NCBI GenBank assembly: GCA_029834535.1
Contig: JAQMWT010000016.1
Location: forward strand, 1-64,000
Source: Chrysophaeum taylorii
Lineage: Eukaryota > Sar > Pelagophyceae > Pelagomonadales > Pelagomonadaceae
Direction of reading: 5' to 3'
Length of the DNA: 64,000 nucleotides
Shown here piece by piece: positions 39,770 to 50,338 of this stretch. The first letter of the stretch is position 1, and each line of letters starts with the position of its first letter. The position numbers were made by a program, and so were the translations under genes. Under the pieces are notes generated by a model, which made no database searches, was not told the origin of the DNA, and was given only the letters and a program-made list of their open reading frames with translations.

Positions 39770-40561
39770 ATGCTCCTGCTCTTGCTGAGCGCGGCCCGGT
39801 TCGACGGGACGCGGCGGCTGTTTGCGCGGAGCTTCGAGACGGCCTCCGTTGCTGTGGTGGGGCTGGGAGGGGTCGGGTCCTGGACCGTAGAGGCCCTCGT
39901 GCGGTCGGGGGTCGGACGCTTAACCCTGGTCGACCTCGACGAGGTGTGTGTCTCGAACTGTAACCGCCAGGTCTGCGCTTTGACGTCGACCATCGGAAAG
40001 CCCAAGGCCCAAGTGTTGGCGGACCGCTGCGGCGACATCAACCCGGCCGTCGATGTCCGAGCCGTCAAAGACTTTGTGGGTTTAGAAAACGTAGAGAGGA
40101 TACTCGACGACGCTAACGCCCACGTCGTCGTCGACGCTATCGACAGCGTCCCCGACAAGGTCGCTCTCGTCGAGGCGTGCGCGCGCCGCAAAATCCCGCT
40201 CGTCTGCGTGGGGGCTGCCGGTGGAAGAAGGGATCCGACGCGAGTTCGCGTCGCCAAAGGTTTGACGATCGCGGCCGGAGACCCCTTGTTGAAGGCCGTC
40301 AGAAAGCGCGCGACCACCCACGACCTAACCGCCGTCTACTCGGAGGAGAAAGCGCAACGCCTTCCGGCGGAAGCCTTGAAGCGCACCGGCTGCGATCAGG
40401 CCTTCGGGACGGCCGCGTTTGTTACCGGCGCGTTTGGCCTCGCTGCAGCAAAGGCCGCCCTTGACCTCCTGCCACTCCAGACGACACAGGCTGCTCCGGA
40501 GGAGGACTGGGTTGAGATGGACTGCCCCTGCAGCGATTTCGACGACGACGTCGCCGCATAG
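39770..40561 (+). CDS. tcdA: tRNA threonylcarbamoyladenosine dehydratase (TcdA/CsdL, ThiF-E1 fold)
   Basis: The 263-residue product is an E1-like ATP-dependent enzyme that turns t6A37 of tRNAs into its cyclic form ct6A. The Rossmann motif VVGLGGVGSW is at 29-38 and the ATP-binding TLVDLDEVCVSNCNRQ follows at about 50-65; VVDAIDSVPDKVALV and RVRVAKG fit the TcdA family. The start MLLLLLSAARFDGTRRLFA matches the family's R-F-x-G-x-x-x-L-x-G/A start, though without the usual N-terminal extension. The hydrophobic first residues might allow organelle targeting. Yeast homologues are mitochondrial outer-membrane proteins. Divergent from the glutaminyl cyclase gene. Confidence 0.9.
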   Translation: MLLLLLSAARFDGTRRLFARSFETASVAVVGLGGVGSWTVEALVRSGVGRLTLVDLDEVCVSNCNRQVCALTSTIGKPKAQVLADRCGDINPAVDVRAVKDFVGLENVERILDDANAHVVVDAIDSVPDKVALVEACARRKIPLVCVGAAGGRRDPTRVRVAKGLTIAAGDPLLKAVRKRATTHDLTAVYSEEKAQRLPAEALKRTGCDQAFGTAAFVTGAFGLAAAKAALDLLPLQTTQAAPEEDWVEMDCPCSDFDDDVAA

Positions 40562-41875
40562 GACATGCTATATGTTTTCGTGCTGATATCGACCGACCGA
40601 CTGGCCATCGATTATTAGATGATGCTGGTTTGTTGAATAGGCGCACGCGCAGCGCACTCTCTCGCCCCCCCCCCCCGATTGGGACAGAGAAGACATTCCA
40701 TTGATTGTGGTGGTCTCGGGGGGGAATTTTAAAAAAAAACGGGTACAGGATGTGCGCCAGGCATCTCGCGGTAGTCCTGTCCTTCCTTCTTGTCTCGAGA
40801 ACGATGGGTTGCGTGCGACAAAAAAAACGTACGTCCCTGGACACGACGACGAGGGGGCCCCTCGACGGCGGGGGATGGTCGCACGTGTCGACGAGCGCGT
40901 TGACGCGAGCGACGAGCTTCCGAGCGAGGTCATAGCTATTGTGAATGCCCGTCGCGGCCAGGACGGAGACCGTGCTGCCACACACATCACCAACAACTCC
41001 CAGAGAGTCACCAAAAAAGCTGTCGGATCCGATTTTTTTTTGAGTTTGGCCGAGAGGCCGCGTTCCTTCCGCCTCGACGGTCGCCCTCTCGCGCATCGCG
41101 ACTTTGATGACGAGTTGCCCCACGCCTGGTCGCGCGCAAGTCGCGACGAAACCCGCATCTTCGTCGCGATAACCAAGGCCGCCATCTCGGACGGCATGCT
41201 GGCCTTGTGCGCTTTATCTCAGGGACCATCTCGATCACGCGCTGCTGGACCTTGTCAATGAGCCCGTCGACTGATCGGCCGGCGGCGCCCCGCGATGAAA
41301 CGATGCTTGAGCGTGAGCGCGCGCAGAGCAGCCATCTCGTACTTCTTTATGCTGCCGTCGTTACGACTTCCGCCGGCCGCCGTGTATCAAGGTCCGAAAA
41401 AGTCCTACCACGGCCAATAATTAAGAAGGGCTACTAACGCTGGGACTGTTGATGGGGGCTATCCGTTTAATAAGTGCGTTGCGAATGACGTAACGTAGGG
41501 CAAATGCTGGGGGTTGTAATGAATGCGACGAGGGTTTTGCGAAGGTGTTGGAAGAAGGTTTGTGTTCGAGAGCGGCATTGATGGGGGATGATGGTGGTTA
41601 GGAGATGAGCTGGATGTTGGTTTTTTCGAGGAAGATTCCGGCGTGTTCGAGAAGGGTGCGGATGGTGGGCTCTTTTTTGAGGGCCCAGTACGTCTTGTCG
41701 GGGTTGTAGCCGTACACCAACGTGTGCGATATGCCGGGGGGGGGGGGGGGGGGGGTCGGCATCATTTCTTCGGCGCTTTCCGTCGGTTCTACTTCCTACG
41801 GAGGAATACTAGACGAATGTGGAACTTTCCATTTCATACTCCAACAATAGCAGACGGACGGTGGAAGGTTCCATT
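40562..41875. other. Region with decayed or uncertain coding sequence
   Basis: Both strands are open for 200 or so codons (for example 40422-41123 minus and 40701-41261 plus), but none shows a recognisable domain. A minus-strand series near 41340-41000 reads like coding sequence in changing frames and may be a relic. Homopolymers of C (about 40664-40677) and G (about 41734-41752) are present. Confidence 0.35.
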
Positions 41876-42259
41876 TCAAGAGTGTTGGGGCCGCGCGGTA
41901 GCTTTCAAGAGTGTTGGGGCCGCGCGGTAGCACGACGCTGTCGGGCGGCTCGCGGTCCTTTTCCTACCGTTGCGGTTGCCCGGTAGCACGACGCTCTCGC
42001 GGTCGGTCGCGTTGCTCTTCCTCGTGTTGCGGCCGCGCGGTAGCACGAGGCTCTCGCGCTCGGTCGCGCTCCTTTTCCTAGTCTTGCCGCACGCTCCCAC
42101 GCGATGTCGGTCTTGGTCCGCGTCGAGGTCGCGGTGCTTCTGCTGCTTCTGCTGCTTCTCAGCTTCGTTCGGGCGGTGCAAGCCGCGCGCGTCCCTCGGT
42201 GTCGCGGCGCTCTTTAGGCACGAGACGCCGCGGCTCGTCCCAGGAGGCGTCGCCATCAT
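41876..42259 (-). CDS. Small basic protein with 19-residue repeats (uncertain)
   Basis: From the ATG at 42259 the product is about 127 residues. After a Lys/Gln-rich stretch come three imperfect 19-residue repeats of the form TRKRSATERESLVLPRGRN, matching a 57-bp tandem repeat in the DNA. No known domain is seen. The repeat could be non-coding DNA that happens to be open, since a repeat length divisible by three preserves the frame. Confidence 0.3.
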   Translation of the reverse strand: MMATPPGTSRGVSCLKSAATPRDARGLHRPNEAEKQQKQQKHRDLDADQDRHRVGACGKTRKRSATERESLVLPRGRNTRKSNATDRESVVLPGNRNGRKRTASRPTASCYRAAPTLLKATARPQHS

Positions 42260-42594
42260 TTCTTCGGGGCAAGCACGCAAGTTCTATATGTTGGGTGGTC
42301 GGACGGATGACTACTTAATTTTTCTATATGTTGGGTGGACAAACGGATTATTCTTCGATTCGTAGCTGTTGATTCCATCAACAGGATTCAATACGCAACC
42401 TCTATGTATGCAGAAAATTTGATGTAAGGCACGTTCCTTTGAACTTTTCTTAAACAGCCCTTGATCGTACAAAACTAACTAACTAACTTGTTAAGAAAGG
42501 AATATTCAGTAAGGAATCTAATATCAGCGTTGTTGTGCATTTACTCAAACGGTAGTAAAAAAAATTACGACGAAATTCCTTTACTTTACCTATT

Positions 42595-42642
42595 TTACTT
42601 TACCATTACTTTACAGTCGTTTCAACAATGATGGTAAAGTAA
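42595..42642. repeat. Inverted repeat TTACTTTACCAT...ATGGTAAAGTAA
   Basis: Perfect 12-bp arms (42595-42606 and 42631-42642) with a 24-bp loop, in an A+T-rich stretch with repeated ACTTTACC. It could fold as a hairpin or be the end of a small inverted-repeat element. Confidence 0.6.
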
Positions 42643-42775
42643 TTCTTTTACATTACTACATCCGTACGTCACCCATATCGACGAGTCGTTTTGAGCGACG
42701 TGGCGGGGTCTGTAGACGATGTCTGCGTTACCGGACCCCGCATGCGACGGCCAGGCCGGCCGAAGCGGATCATTC

Positions 42776-42816
42776 AGTGCTCCTAACCCTAGACTAGTGA
42801 CCCTGGCCCTTCTTTT
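42776..42816 (+). repeat. 40-bp repeat, inverted with respect to 55995-56035
   Basis: GTGCTCCTAACCCTAGACTA and the following GTGACCCTGGCCCTTCT match the complement of 55995-56035 with about three differences. The two copies lie outside the copia remnant and the Ty3 element, one on each side. Confidence 0.7.
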
Positions 42817-43299
42817 CGTAAGGACACGATCCGCTCGAGTTCACCACCGCGGAAGTCAGTCACCCCCGACCAGACGCTCTGGTTACTCTCGGCTTCTTCA
42901 CAGGCGGACAACCGACCCTCGAGCAGCAACGAAAGAAAGTGTAGTGGTTTTCTCAGATACCCGCCCCTCCTGGCCGGACCAGGGGCCTCAACAACCCATC
43001 CTCCCAACCCGAACCGCGGGTGAAACCACCACACGCCCGATCTCAGCGTAATACCTCACGCCATCACGAAATCGGACAATCAAATGAGGGTAATATCAAG
43101 AAGACCGCAAGAAAGCAATACAAATGCCCGGTACATTGGGTCCAGTGGAAGCGCAGGTGAAGATGTCGAGATGACACCCCCCCATAAATGCAAGATCAAT
43201 ACCAGGGCAACAATCAGGGTAAGTCAGGTGGCAGGCAGGCAAGTGGGGGAAATGGGCGTTACTGCCACAAAAGTCCACTGGCCGACACACGCGAAATGC

Positions 43300-45305
43300 C
43301 TATGGCACGCCATTTGAGCTAAGTGGTCACGCCGTATCAGGATTCGACGCACATCGAGGCTACCGTGTGGCTGCATTTGCATGTCGACCAAATCTCGCTG
43401 AGATTGACAGGCACTCATCGGATCTTAGTCTCCTAGTAGCAGGACTGATCAACTTGCAGAACCCACAGGCTTTCTCGCTCAACTACCAACAGATGACCAT
43501 AGCCGTTCGCGACCCACGCAACACGCTGTATCCCCAGACGCGCAAGTCGCTGGCTCACCGTGACGGGCATTACGAGCTACCCCAGAAACAGACCACGCTA
43601 GGTCTACGCACCTACCTGCCTTCAGGACCCGCACGTACGCTCACCTCCGACGGCAACCTATTGGTACGCATGAACTCTCATCAATATCGCTACGTCACAC
43701 CTGAAGATACCGCACGGATCTGCGCTCCGGACGACGCAGTACTGCACGAGCGATGGCGTAAGATGCCACCCAGACAGGTCTTCTAGGAGCAGGCATCCAT
43801 GATCGCCCCCCCGCAGCTCTTGGCGCTTTACTTGTCGCCCCATCGTGTAGCGCCTAAAAAAAACGTCGCGTCATGTGATATCACTGACATTGCGACCGCG
43901 CAACCCACCGGTGTAAGCTCCAAGGACTAAGACGTAGACACACTGCTATACAGTGTCGACGTCACAGCGACATGTGCAGATCAGCTCCTGATCGCCATTG
44001 AGGGCTCGCACAGCCACTCTGCGCTAGCTGCCATGGTTAAGCATCTAAAGAAGCGACCACCTAAGCAAAAGCCTGATTACAGGATTAAGGCGGTTCGGTT
44101 CTCAACGGCAGCTGCAAAGAACAAAACAGCGGACTCCATCCCGACGTCAACATGGCCCCCTGAGTTGCCTCCAACGCACCATGGCTTTCCCGCCAGGCTT
44201 TTCAAAGTCAGCTGGTACAGGTCCATCTTCCTGCACTCGCCTGATATGATGGAACGCAACATCCGAGCCAACCCCAACATCTGCAACCTACAGCCCGGTG
44301 ATTCTCGGTACCTGAGGTTTCTAGTCCCAGACGTCAGGATGGCCAAGTATCTGGACAACCTACCGTGGACCAAAAATCTCGAGACGTACACTCCAAATGA
44401 GCTCTCCTTTGCCTTTGGCCATTTTCTCGCTCTGGATGTCGCCGAGTCGACGATCCACTCGGTGTACCGCCACTACTCTCACCTCTACGTGATGGTGTGT
44501 GTGAAATGCGACTTTAGCGTTGTATACCCCGCTAACCGCCTAGACGCCAAGACCGCCCTCGCTGCAATCCTCTATGGTGTGAGCCTGTTGAAAATCAGGT
44601 GCGACATACGAGTGCGAGTAGTGTTCACTGACGCGGCCAAACAGTTCCAGGCCACCGAGCTGAGCCACATGAAGGCTGAGCTCTCCCTGCAAATTGGGAC
44701 GCTTGGACGATATCGGCTACACTATGGCAGTCCCGCCGAGCATTTCATTGGTCGTCTCACCAAACGCGCCACCATGTGGCACAGGAAGTCCAGCGCGGCA
44801 AGACGGTCAAGGGCCACCAAAACGACCCGTCAACTAACTGGGTGTTCTCGAGCTTGTTCTACAGCACCGTGCACAACAACACAGGGTCGCGACTCCTTTG
44901 CCGTCGTGAACATGTTGACCGCACGCCCCACCAGGTGCTGTCCCGCCAAGAGGAAATGAGCTCCCAGCTCCACCCCTTTGGCTCGTGGGTGTTGGTCAAC
45001 CCACCCCACCGCAACAAGCGCGAACCCAAGACCATGCGCGGCATATACCTTGGAAGTGCCGACATGCTCCCACTGCATGCGTTGCGTATCGCCAATCACC
45101 GCGAGTCGCTCATCAAACATCACCGCGAGTCGCTCATCCAACTGGCTGACACTGGTGACATTATCACCACTGGGCAGTTCCAAGCCGAGGACCTCCGCCC
45201 CGACTGGCGTGCGTACCGCACCCAGCAACTGGTGAACCAAGCCACCAACTCCAACCGCTTCCTGAAAGATCCACGCGTCATACCCAACACCGCGCAAGAA
45301 GCATC
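43300..45305 (+). mobile_element. Ty1/copia-like remnant abutted by Ty3 copy B
   Basis: The plus strand encodes an integrase-like core (about 44390-44770) in which FTDAAKQF and, about 40 residues later, GSPAEHFIGRL take the places of the TDNGxEF and E motifs. It is followed by HPFGSWVLVNPPHRNKREPK and TMRGIYLGSADMLP, a match to the copia post-integrase segment. Upstream open stretches (43367-43786) are probably part of the same element. It is broken, with a few interruptions, and ends where the LTR of the Ty3 element begins at 45306, so the Ty3 element probably inserted into it. I do not see its RT part downstream of 55799. Confidence 0.65.
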
Positions 45306-45669
45306 TGTGGCGGCAACTCCCGCCTCCTACGGCTTACCCCTCTTCTAGGGCCACCCCTTATCAGGGGTACCCTACTCCGTCATGATGATGTCAGTTTTCT
45401 TTATGACATCATCTTCCTTTCCCATGACATCATCTTCCTTTCCCGTGACACGTGACATGTGTCACCCTGATTTCTGTTTTTCGATAATATCTTAATCATA
45501 AAGCAACAGCCGATCCTCAAGTCGTGAGGACCAGGCACGGAAGTTGTTTGTGGTTGTGTGGCGAGAGAACGGCCATCCTCGTCCAGTGACTCCATCAAGG
45601 GCACGGACGTGAGCGGCGAGCCAGGATTCGAAGGCACGCCAGGTAGGCATAAATTCTCCTTACGCCACT
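45306..45669 (+). repeat. 5' LTR of Ty3 copy B
   Basis: Starts TGTGGCGGCAACTCC and ends TTACGCCACT. It is longer than the 3' copy because of a short tandem duplication of CATGACATCATCTTCC. GGTGGTGGAGG follows, the presumed primer-binding region. Confidence 0.88.
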
Positions 45670-46128
45670 GGTGGTGGAGGAATACGAGATTCGAGCGACC
45701 ATATCGGTCGCAGCGGACGAGTGCATCTTGCATTCTCTACACGGTCCGGACAAGCCGTGCGCGCCCTGATCAAGCGCGCCGACGAAGAGTTCCAGGAGGA
45801 CCACAGCCGTGGGAAAGTACCCCGGCCGGATACGTTGGTCGTCGGAGGAGACGACGCGCGATTCGGCTCTAGCCGACGCGCAACCCGGGTACCGCTGCCG
45901 CAGGCGAGCGGAGTGAGATCGCAACTCACTGAGGCATTGATTGCCGGGCAGAGACGAATGCCGCCCACCGGACTGATAGATCGGTCGGTGGAAGACGCGC
46001 GCGACGACGATATTACGCGTGTCGTGGACGAGTAGAAGTCCCAGAGTCGAAAGAGCACGAGAACGACGACGACTCACCCATTTTGGACCCGCTCTGATCT
46101 CGGCCGATTAGAACGAGCCAGAGCCGAT

Positions 46129-46207
46129 ATGGAAGACGATGATGCTGCCGACGAGCAGACGCGATACGACGAACCGCCAAGCCGTCAGGATGAGACGAGC
46201 GAGAGGA

Positions 46208-46238
<31 letters not shown>

Positions 46239-46596
46239 CGACACCGAAGTTGAAAACGAGGAAGAAGAGCTAGACTACAACAACGGCAAACCGGCGGTGA
46301 GACCGTCAGGAGGACGACCAACTACCCCGTCAACGCGTGCACGAACTTCGGACGCAACGAGAATGAATGAGTTCTACGAGGCCCATTTGCGTGCGTTGCG
46401 GGAAGAAAACGAACGTTCGCAGGAACGACTTTTACGACAAATAGCGGAAGGAAGCGATCGAAAGGGGCGGCTACAGCGGAAGGAGGCAGAAGAATTACGA
46501 GAGCAAGTGCGGAAGGCCAACGCTCGAGCAGACGACCCCCAAGATCAAGTAACTTCATTGACCCGAGAAAGGGACGAGCTACGTACGCCGAGTTGA
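46129..46596 (+). other. Coiled-coil gag part of Ty3 copy B
   Basis: An acidic start (runs of Asp) followed by Glu/Arg/Lys heptads; a close relative of 4363-5163 in copy A. Confidence 0.6.
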
Positions 46597-46749
46597 TCGA
46601 GGCGAGCGAGCAGCCCGGGGTCCCGAGCTGAGGAAGAGCCGCCAACTACACGATCACGCTCGAAAGCTAGGAAGCCGCGCTATGAAGACGACGATTACGA
46701 AGAAAAGGAGGAGACGCATGACGACGGAAGAATCGACAACCTAAAGTTC

Positions 46750-47814
46750 TTGATGGCTTTCACGGATCGGTTCGCCAGCGCGTTAACCAAACACGATCGC
46801 AACAAGGATCGGCGATCGACCTCCGGATTAAAGACCGAAACCTTTAAACTTGTTCTTGATGGGCTCGATCAGGACCAGTTCGATTTAGATGCGGGCGCGG
46901 TGATGAGCACGTTAGCCGAAGACCATTTTAGCATGGAGAAGCTGCGGTACCTGCTGCCCGCGAGCCTGCGCGACATAGTCGCACCGATTTTCCGGGAACA
47001 CCTGAAGAAGTACGAAGATTTGTGTAAAGATCTCGATCAACCAGCGTCTTTTTATTTACGGCGGGATATCGACGATGAGGAGTACGGTTCAGTGGTACGA
47101 CGAATACGACGACTGAACGAGAAGTACTGCATCAAGATTTTAAGATATTTCCGAGAGAGTTGCCCATTGCCGATGACGGCAGAGGAATTACTACGAAAAC
47201 TGCAAGGCACGACCCAAGCGACCGTTCCGAAACGATCTGGGGAACGCCACGTGCATACTTATTGCATCAAATTTCAGAAAGAGGCCATGGCGTACTGCTC
47301 TGTGGCCAATCGAGATCTCAACGACGTGGAGATCATCTCTTTCTTGATACGTGGACTGGAGTCCAGCGAATTGAAATCCCGCGTGCGAACCATGCGCAGC
47401 AGGCACCCGACGACGTATAATATGTTCACGTCGACGTTGTCATTGATTACACGGCTCGAGAACGATTTTGCAACCGTCATGGCGGAGCGGAACAGCCGAA
47501 ATCCACCGAGCGCGTCGGGCGGGAAGCCGCAGAAGCTACCGTCTGGACGCGGAGGACGAGCGCTCGCCTCGGGGTCGAAGGATAGAACGACGAAATATGA
47601 GGCATTGCGTCTAGAAGAGAATCCGAAAAAGTGGTTCGAGAGCACATGCAAGGATTGTGGGTTTTTCTTAACGACCCACGAAAAGGATGAACACGGGAGC
47701 CGGGTCATTTGTAACCGCGAGCCTGATGACTATTATGTGGCGATGTGTACGTACATCGAAGACAGCAAAAAGCCCATCTCTCGGGGACGATGGGAGCCGA
47801 CAGAAGAAAGATAA
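46750..47814 (+). CDS. Capsid-like gag ORF of Ty3 copy B
   Basis: The 354-residue open frame is helical through residues about 1-260, as capsid domains of Ty3 elements are, and ends with a small Cys-rich part (STCKDCGFFLTTHEKDEHGS then a further Cys) that may bind nucleic acid. It lies between the coiled-coil part and the protease region, which fits gag. The segment has no counterpart in copy A. Confidence 0.65.
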   Translation: MMAFTDRFASALTKHDRNKDRRSTSGLKTETFKLVLDGLDQDQFDLDAGAVMSTLAEDHFSMEKLRYLLPASLRDIVAPIFREHLKKYEDLCKDLDQPASFYLRRDIDDEEYGSVVRRIRRLNEKYCIKILRYFRESCPLPMTAEELLRKLQGTTQATVPKRSGERHVHTYCIKFQKEAMAYCSVANRDLNDVEIISFLIRGLESSELKSRVRTMRSRHPTTYNMFTSTLSLITRLENDFATVMAERNSRNPPSASGGKPQKLPSGRGGRALASGSKDRTTKYEALRLEENPKKWFESTCKDCGFFLTTHEKDEHGSRVICNREPDDYYVAMCTYIEDSKKPISRGRWEPTEER

Positions 47815-49299
47815 TCATTCGCGTGACGACGGCAGTTCCAATGCCACCCTCGGTTCGACCGCCGCTCACGATATTCAGAGCAGACTCAACGACATGGGCA
47901 CGCAGCTGACCACGGTTATGGATTCCGTGAAGCATTTGAAAGATGGACACGGCCGATCGTCTTCGACACGACCGGGCCGTCGAGATAGCCGGAGCCCCCG
48001 ACGCCGCGACAAGAGCCGTAGCAGCTCGCGTCCGCACCGACGGAATGAAAGCCGGAGCTCCAGCAGACATTCACGCCGGCGACGAAGATCTCGCGATCGA
48101 AATTCGGACGATGGCCGTTACCGGGAAGACTCGGGACATTCGTCTGCGACGTTAGCGTTTACGACCCCTTGCGGTCAACAGTTACCATTAGGAGTGATGG
48201 TGTACCCGAACACGGACACCCGCACCGACGACGCAGCCGACACCCTTGCCGCGGCCGCATTCGACGATCTTGCTCGCCCGCCGATGGACGAGCCACCCAA
48301 CGACGTGCTGACCGATCGTCGGTCTTTGGCGCAGATTTATGTGGAGATGTCGAGCGATGAACTCGAAGAGTCGAGCGATGAACTCGAAGCTCCACGATAC
48401 TGGGAAGGCGATTCAGACTCGGAAGATGAAGAAGCTACACCTTGTGAACCAGTGTCCGCGATAACGCTGCTTGACGAGTCGTCCACGGACGACGCACCGT
48501 TTGTTTTTGACGAGGAAGCCCTCGACGCTATCGGCTTATCTTTGGACCCTCCAGGGACGACCTTTGGCGACCGAACTGGCTGTGAGCCAGACAAGAATGT
48601 TTGCAGTGATAGCTCGTGTGATCATTCGACGGACGAGACGATGACCATAGCGAGTGCTGCAGACGACGATCTTACGATAGACTTGACGTCGGGAACGAGG
48701 CCATCTTTTCCTGCGGACCCCCCCGAAACGGCTTCGGTTACGACGGATCGAGCCACGGACACGCCGCCGGAGGAAAAGGACAAATTTAAGAAAAAGATAA
48801 GCAGCGTTCTCGATGGGGACGAAGACGAGCCGACGTGGAACCTGCAGGATTGGTGGACGAGACCTCGGAACTTCTTGCTAAAGAAGCCACCAGAACAACC
48901 GCTCAGCTACGGACTCGAAGCCGCAGCCAACACGGAACCGATCGCCGATGATGAGGATGATCAGCCGATGACGAATGAATCTACGGATGCATTCTGGAAA
49001 GACGAAATGAATGAGTTATGGGAGAGGTCCTTTGCTTCCGAGAATAACGAAGATCAGGATCCGCTACCAGCACTGATTCCCTCCGAGATTGTCATGGAGG
49101 AAGAGCGGAAGCCGCCAGATAAAGAGGCTGCCGCGAGCACGACGTCGATGACGCCAACACCAGATGATACGAGAGCCCAAGCCGCGGTATCGATGCCCAA
49201 CCCCGGAGATGAGCGAGTCAGAGCCCAGTGTGCTCACACTGCGTTTACGCCGCGAGACGGCAAGACGATCCAAGATGATTTGGTTACCCTGAGTTGTTT

Positions 49300-50293
49300 G
49301 GATGCGGGTACTCTTACGTTTATGGCCTGTCACATCTACAGGAATCGTGACGGACCGAAATTCTCGACGACCATCGGCGTCGATGGAATGGCAGATGTTT
49401 CTTATATTTGCCGAGAAATGGTCAAAAAGTTGGCCAAAGATAAGTAGATTTTCGATGAAGGCGAGCTTCCGATTAAGCGCAAGCTGTACGGATCGGGGTC
49501 GAATACGACGACGATCTTTCGTTGGATCGCGATTCGGGTCGCTCTCGCCGACAACATCGCCGCCCCCATTGTCGCTATTGTGGCCGATACGAACTATCTG
49601 TTCCTGTTGGGAGGGCGCGATATACGAGTTTTAGGAGCCGTCGTGGACTACCCCCACGATCGGATCTGTTTTTATCGAACCCAAGTCGTCTACGGGCGCA
49701 AGAAGATTAAAGTCAAGGATGAACGAGTCGATGCACCCATCGTGACCTTTCGATCTATTTACGACCGAGACCCGATAACCGTGCCGATCTACAATCATCA
49801 ACACGATGCCTTTCGGAAGAGTCTCGACCTAGTCAAGACTCGAGTTTACGCTCGCTTGAGCACGATTAAAGATCTCCGCAGCCCGCCGCCGGAACGAACG
49901 GTAGCCTTGGCTACGCGGGGACATGCTACGACCAAATTCCCCCCAGCTCCGGGAGAAGCCGCGCGAGAAGTAGTGGCTTACGCTGCGCGCACGCTTCAAA
50001 TCGAGCCCGGTCGAACTTACAATCTACCGGTTATTTTGTCGAAGCCTATGGAAATGGGACAGGTTTTCGTCGCTACGTTTGCTGAAAACGAGCAGTTGGG
50101 AGTTGTCGAAGGAATGTGTTCTTCTTGCGAAGAGCACGACCGGTCCGCTGCTCGGGTTGCGGTTACTGCCGCGGAAGAAGTGCCGACGGTCGTCACTCAA
50201 GGCGAGGTTCTCGCGATTGGCGATATCGTTCGGTACGAAGATGAGTTGAACGTCTCTACGATCAACGAACTTACGAAAGAATGTGAAGAATGA
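49300..50293 (+). other. Aspartic-protease-like region of Ty3 copy B
   Basis: TIGVDGMADVSYICREMV resembles the active-site strand and following loop of retroviral-type proteases, and LLGGRDIRVLGAVVDYPHD resembles the second half (the GxDxL/I...A.VD pattern). Preceded by a long acidic region from 47687 that both copies share. Confidence 0.6.
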
Positions 50294-50338
50294 TACGACA
50301 AGGGGGATCTTTCTTTCACCGTTTCCGTCGCTAGTCAT

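Noticed and set aside
40422-41261. Overlapping open frames on both strands after the TcdA-like gene
   Set aside because: No recognisable motif, no clear start, and both strands open as usual for GC-rich DNA.
42785-42800. Telomere-like CTAACCCTA
   Set aside because: Only one unit; no tandem array of a telomere repeat is present here or near 56530.
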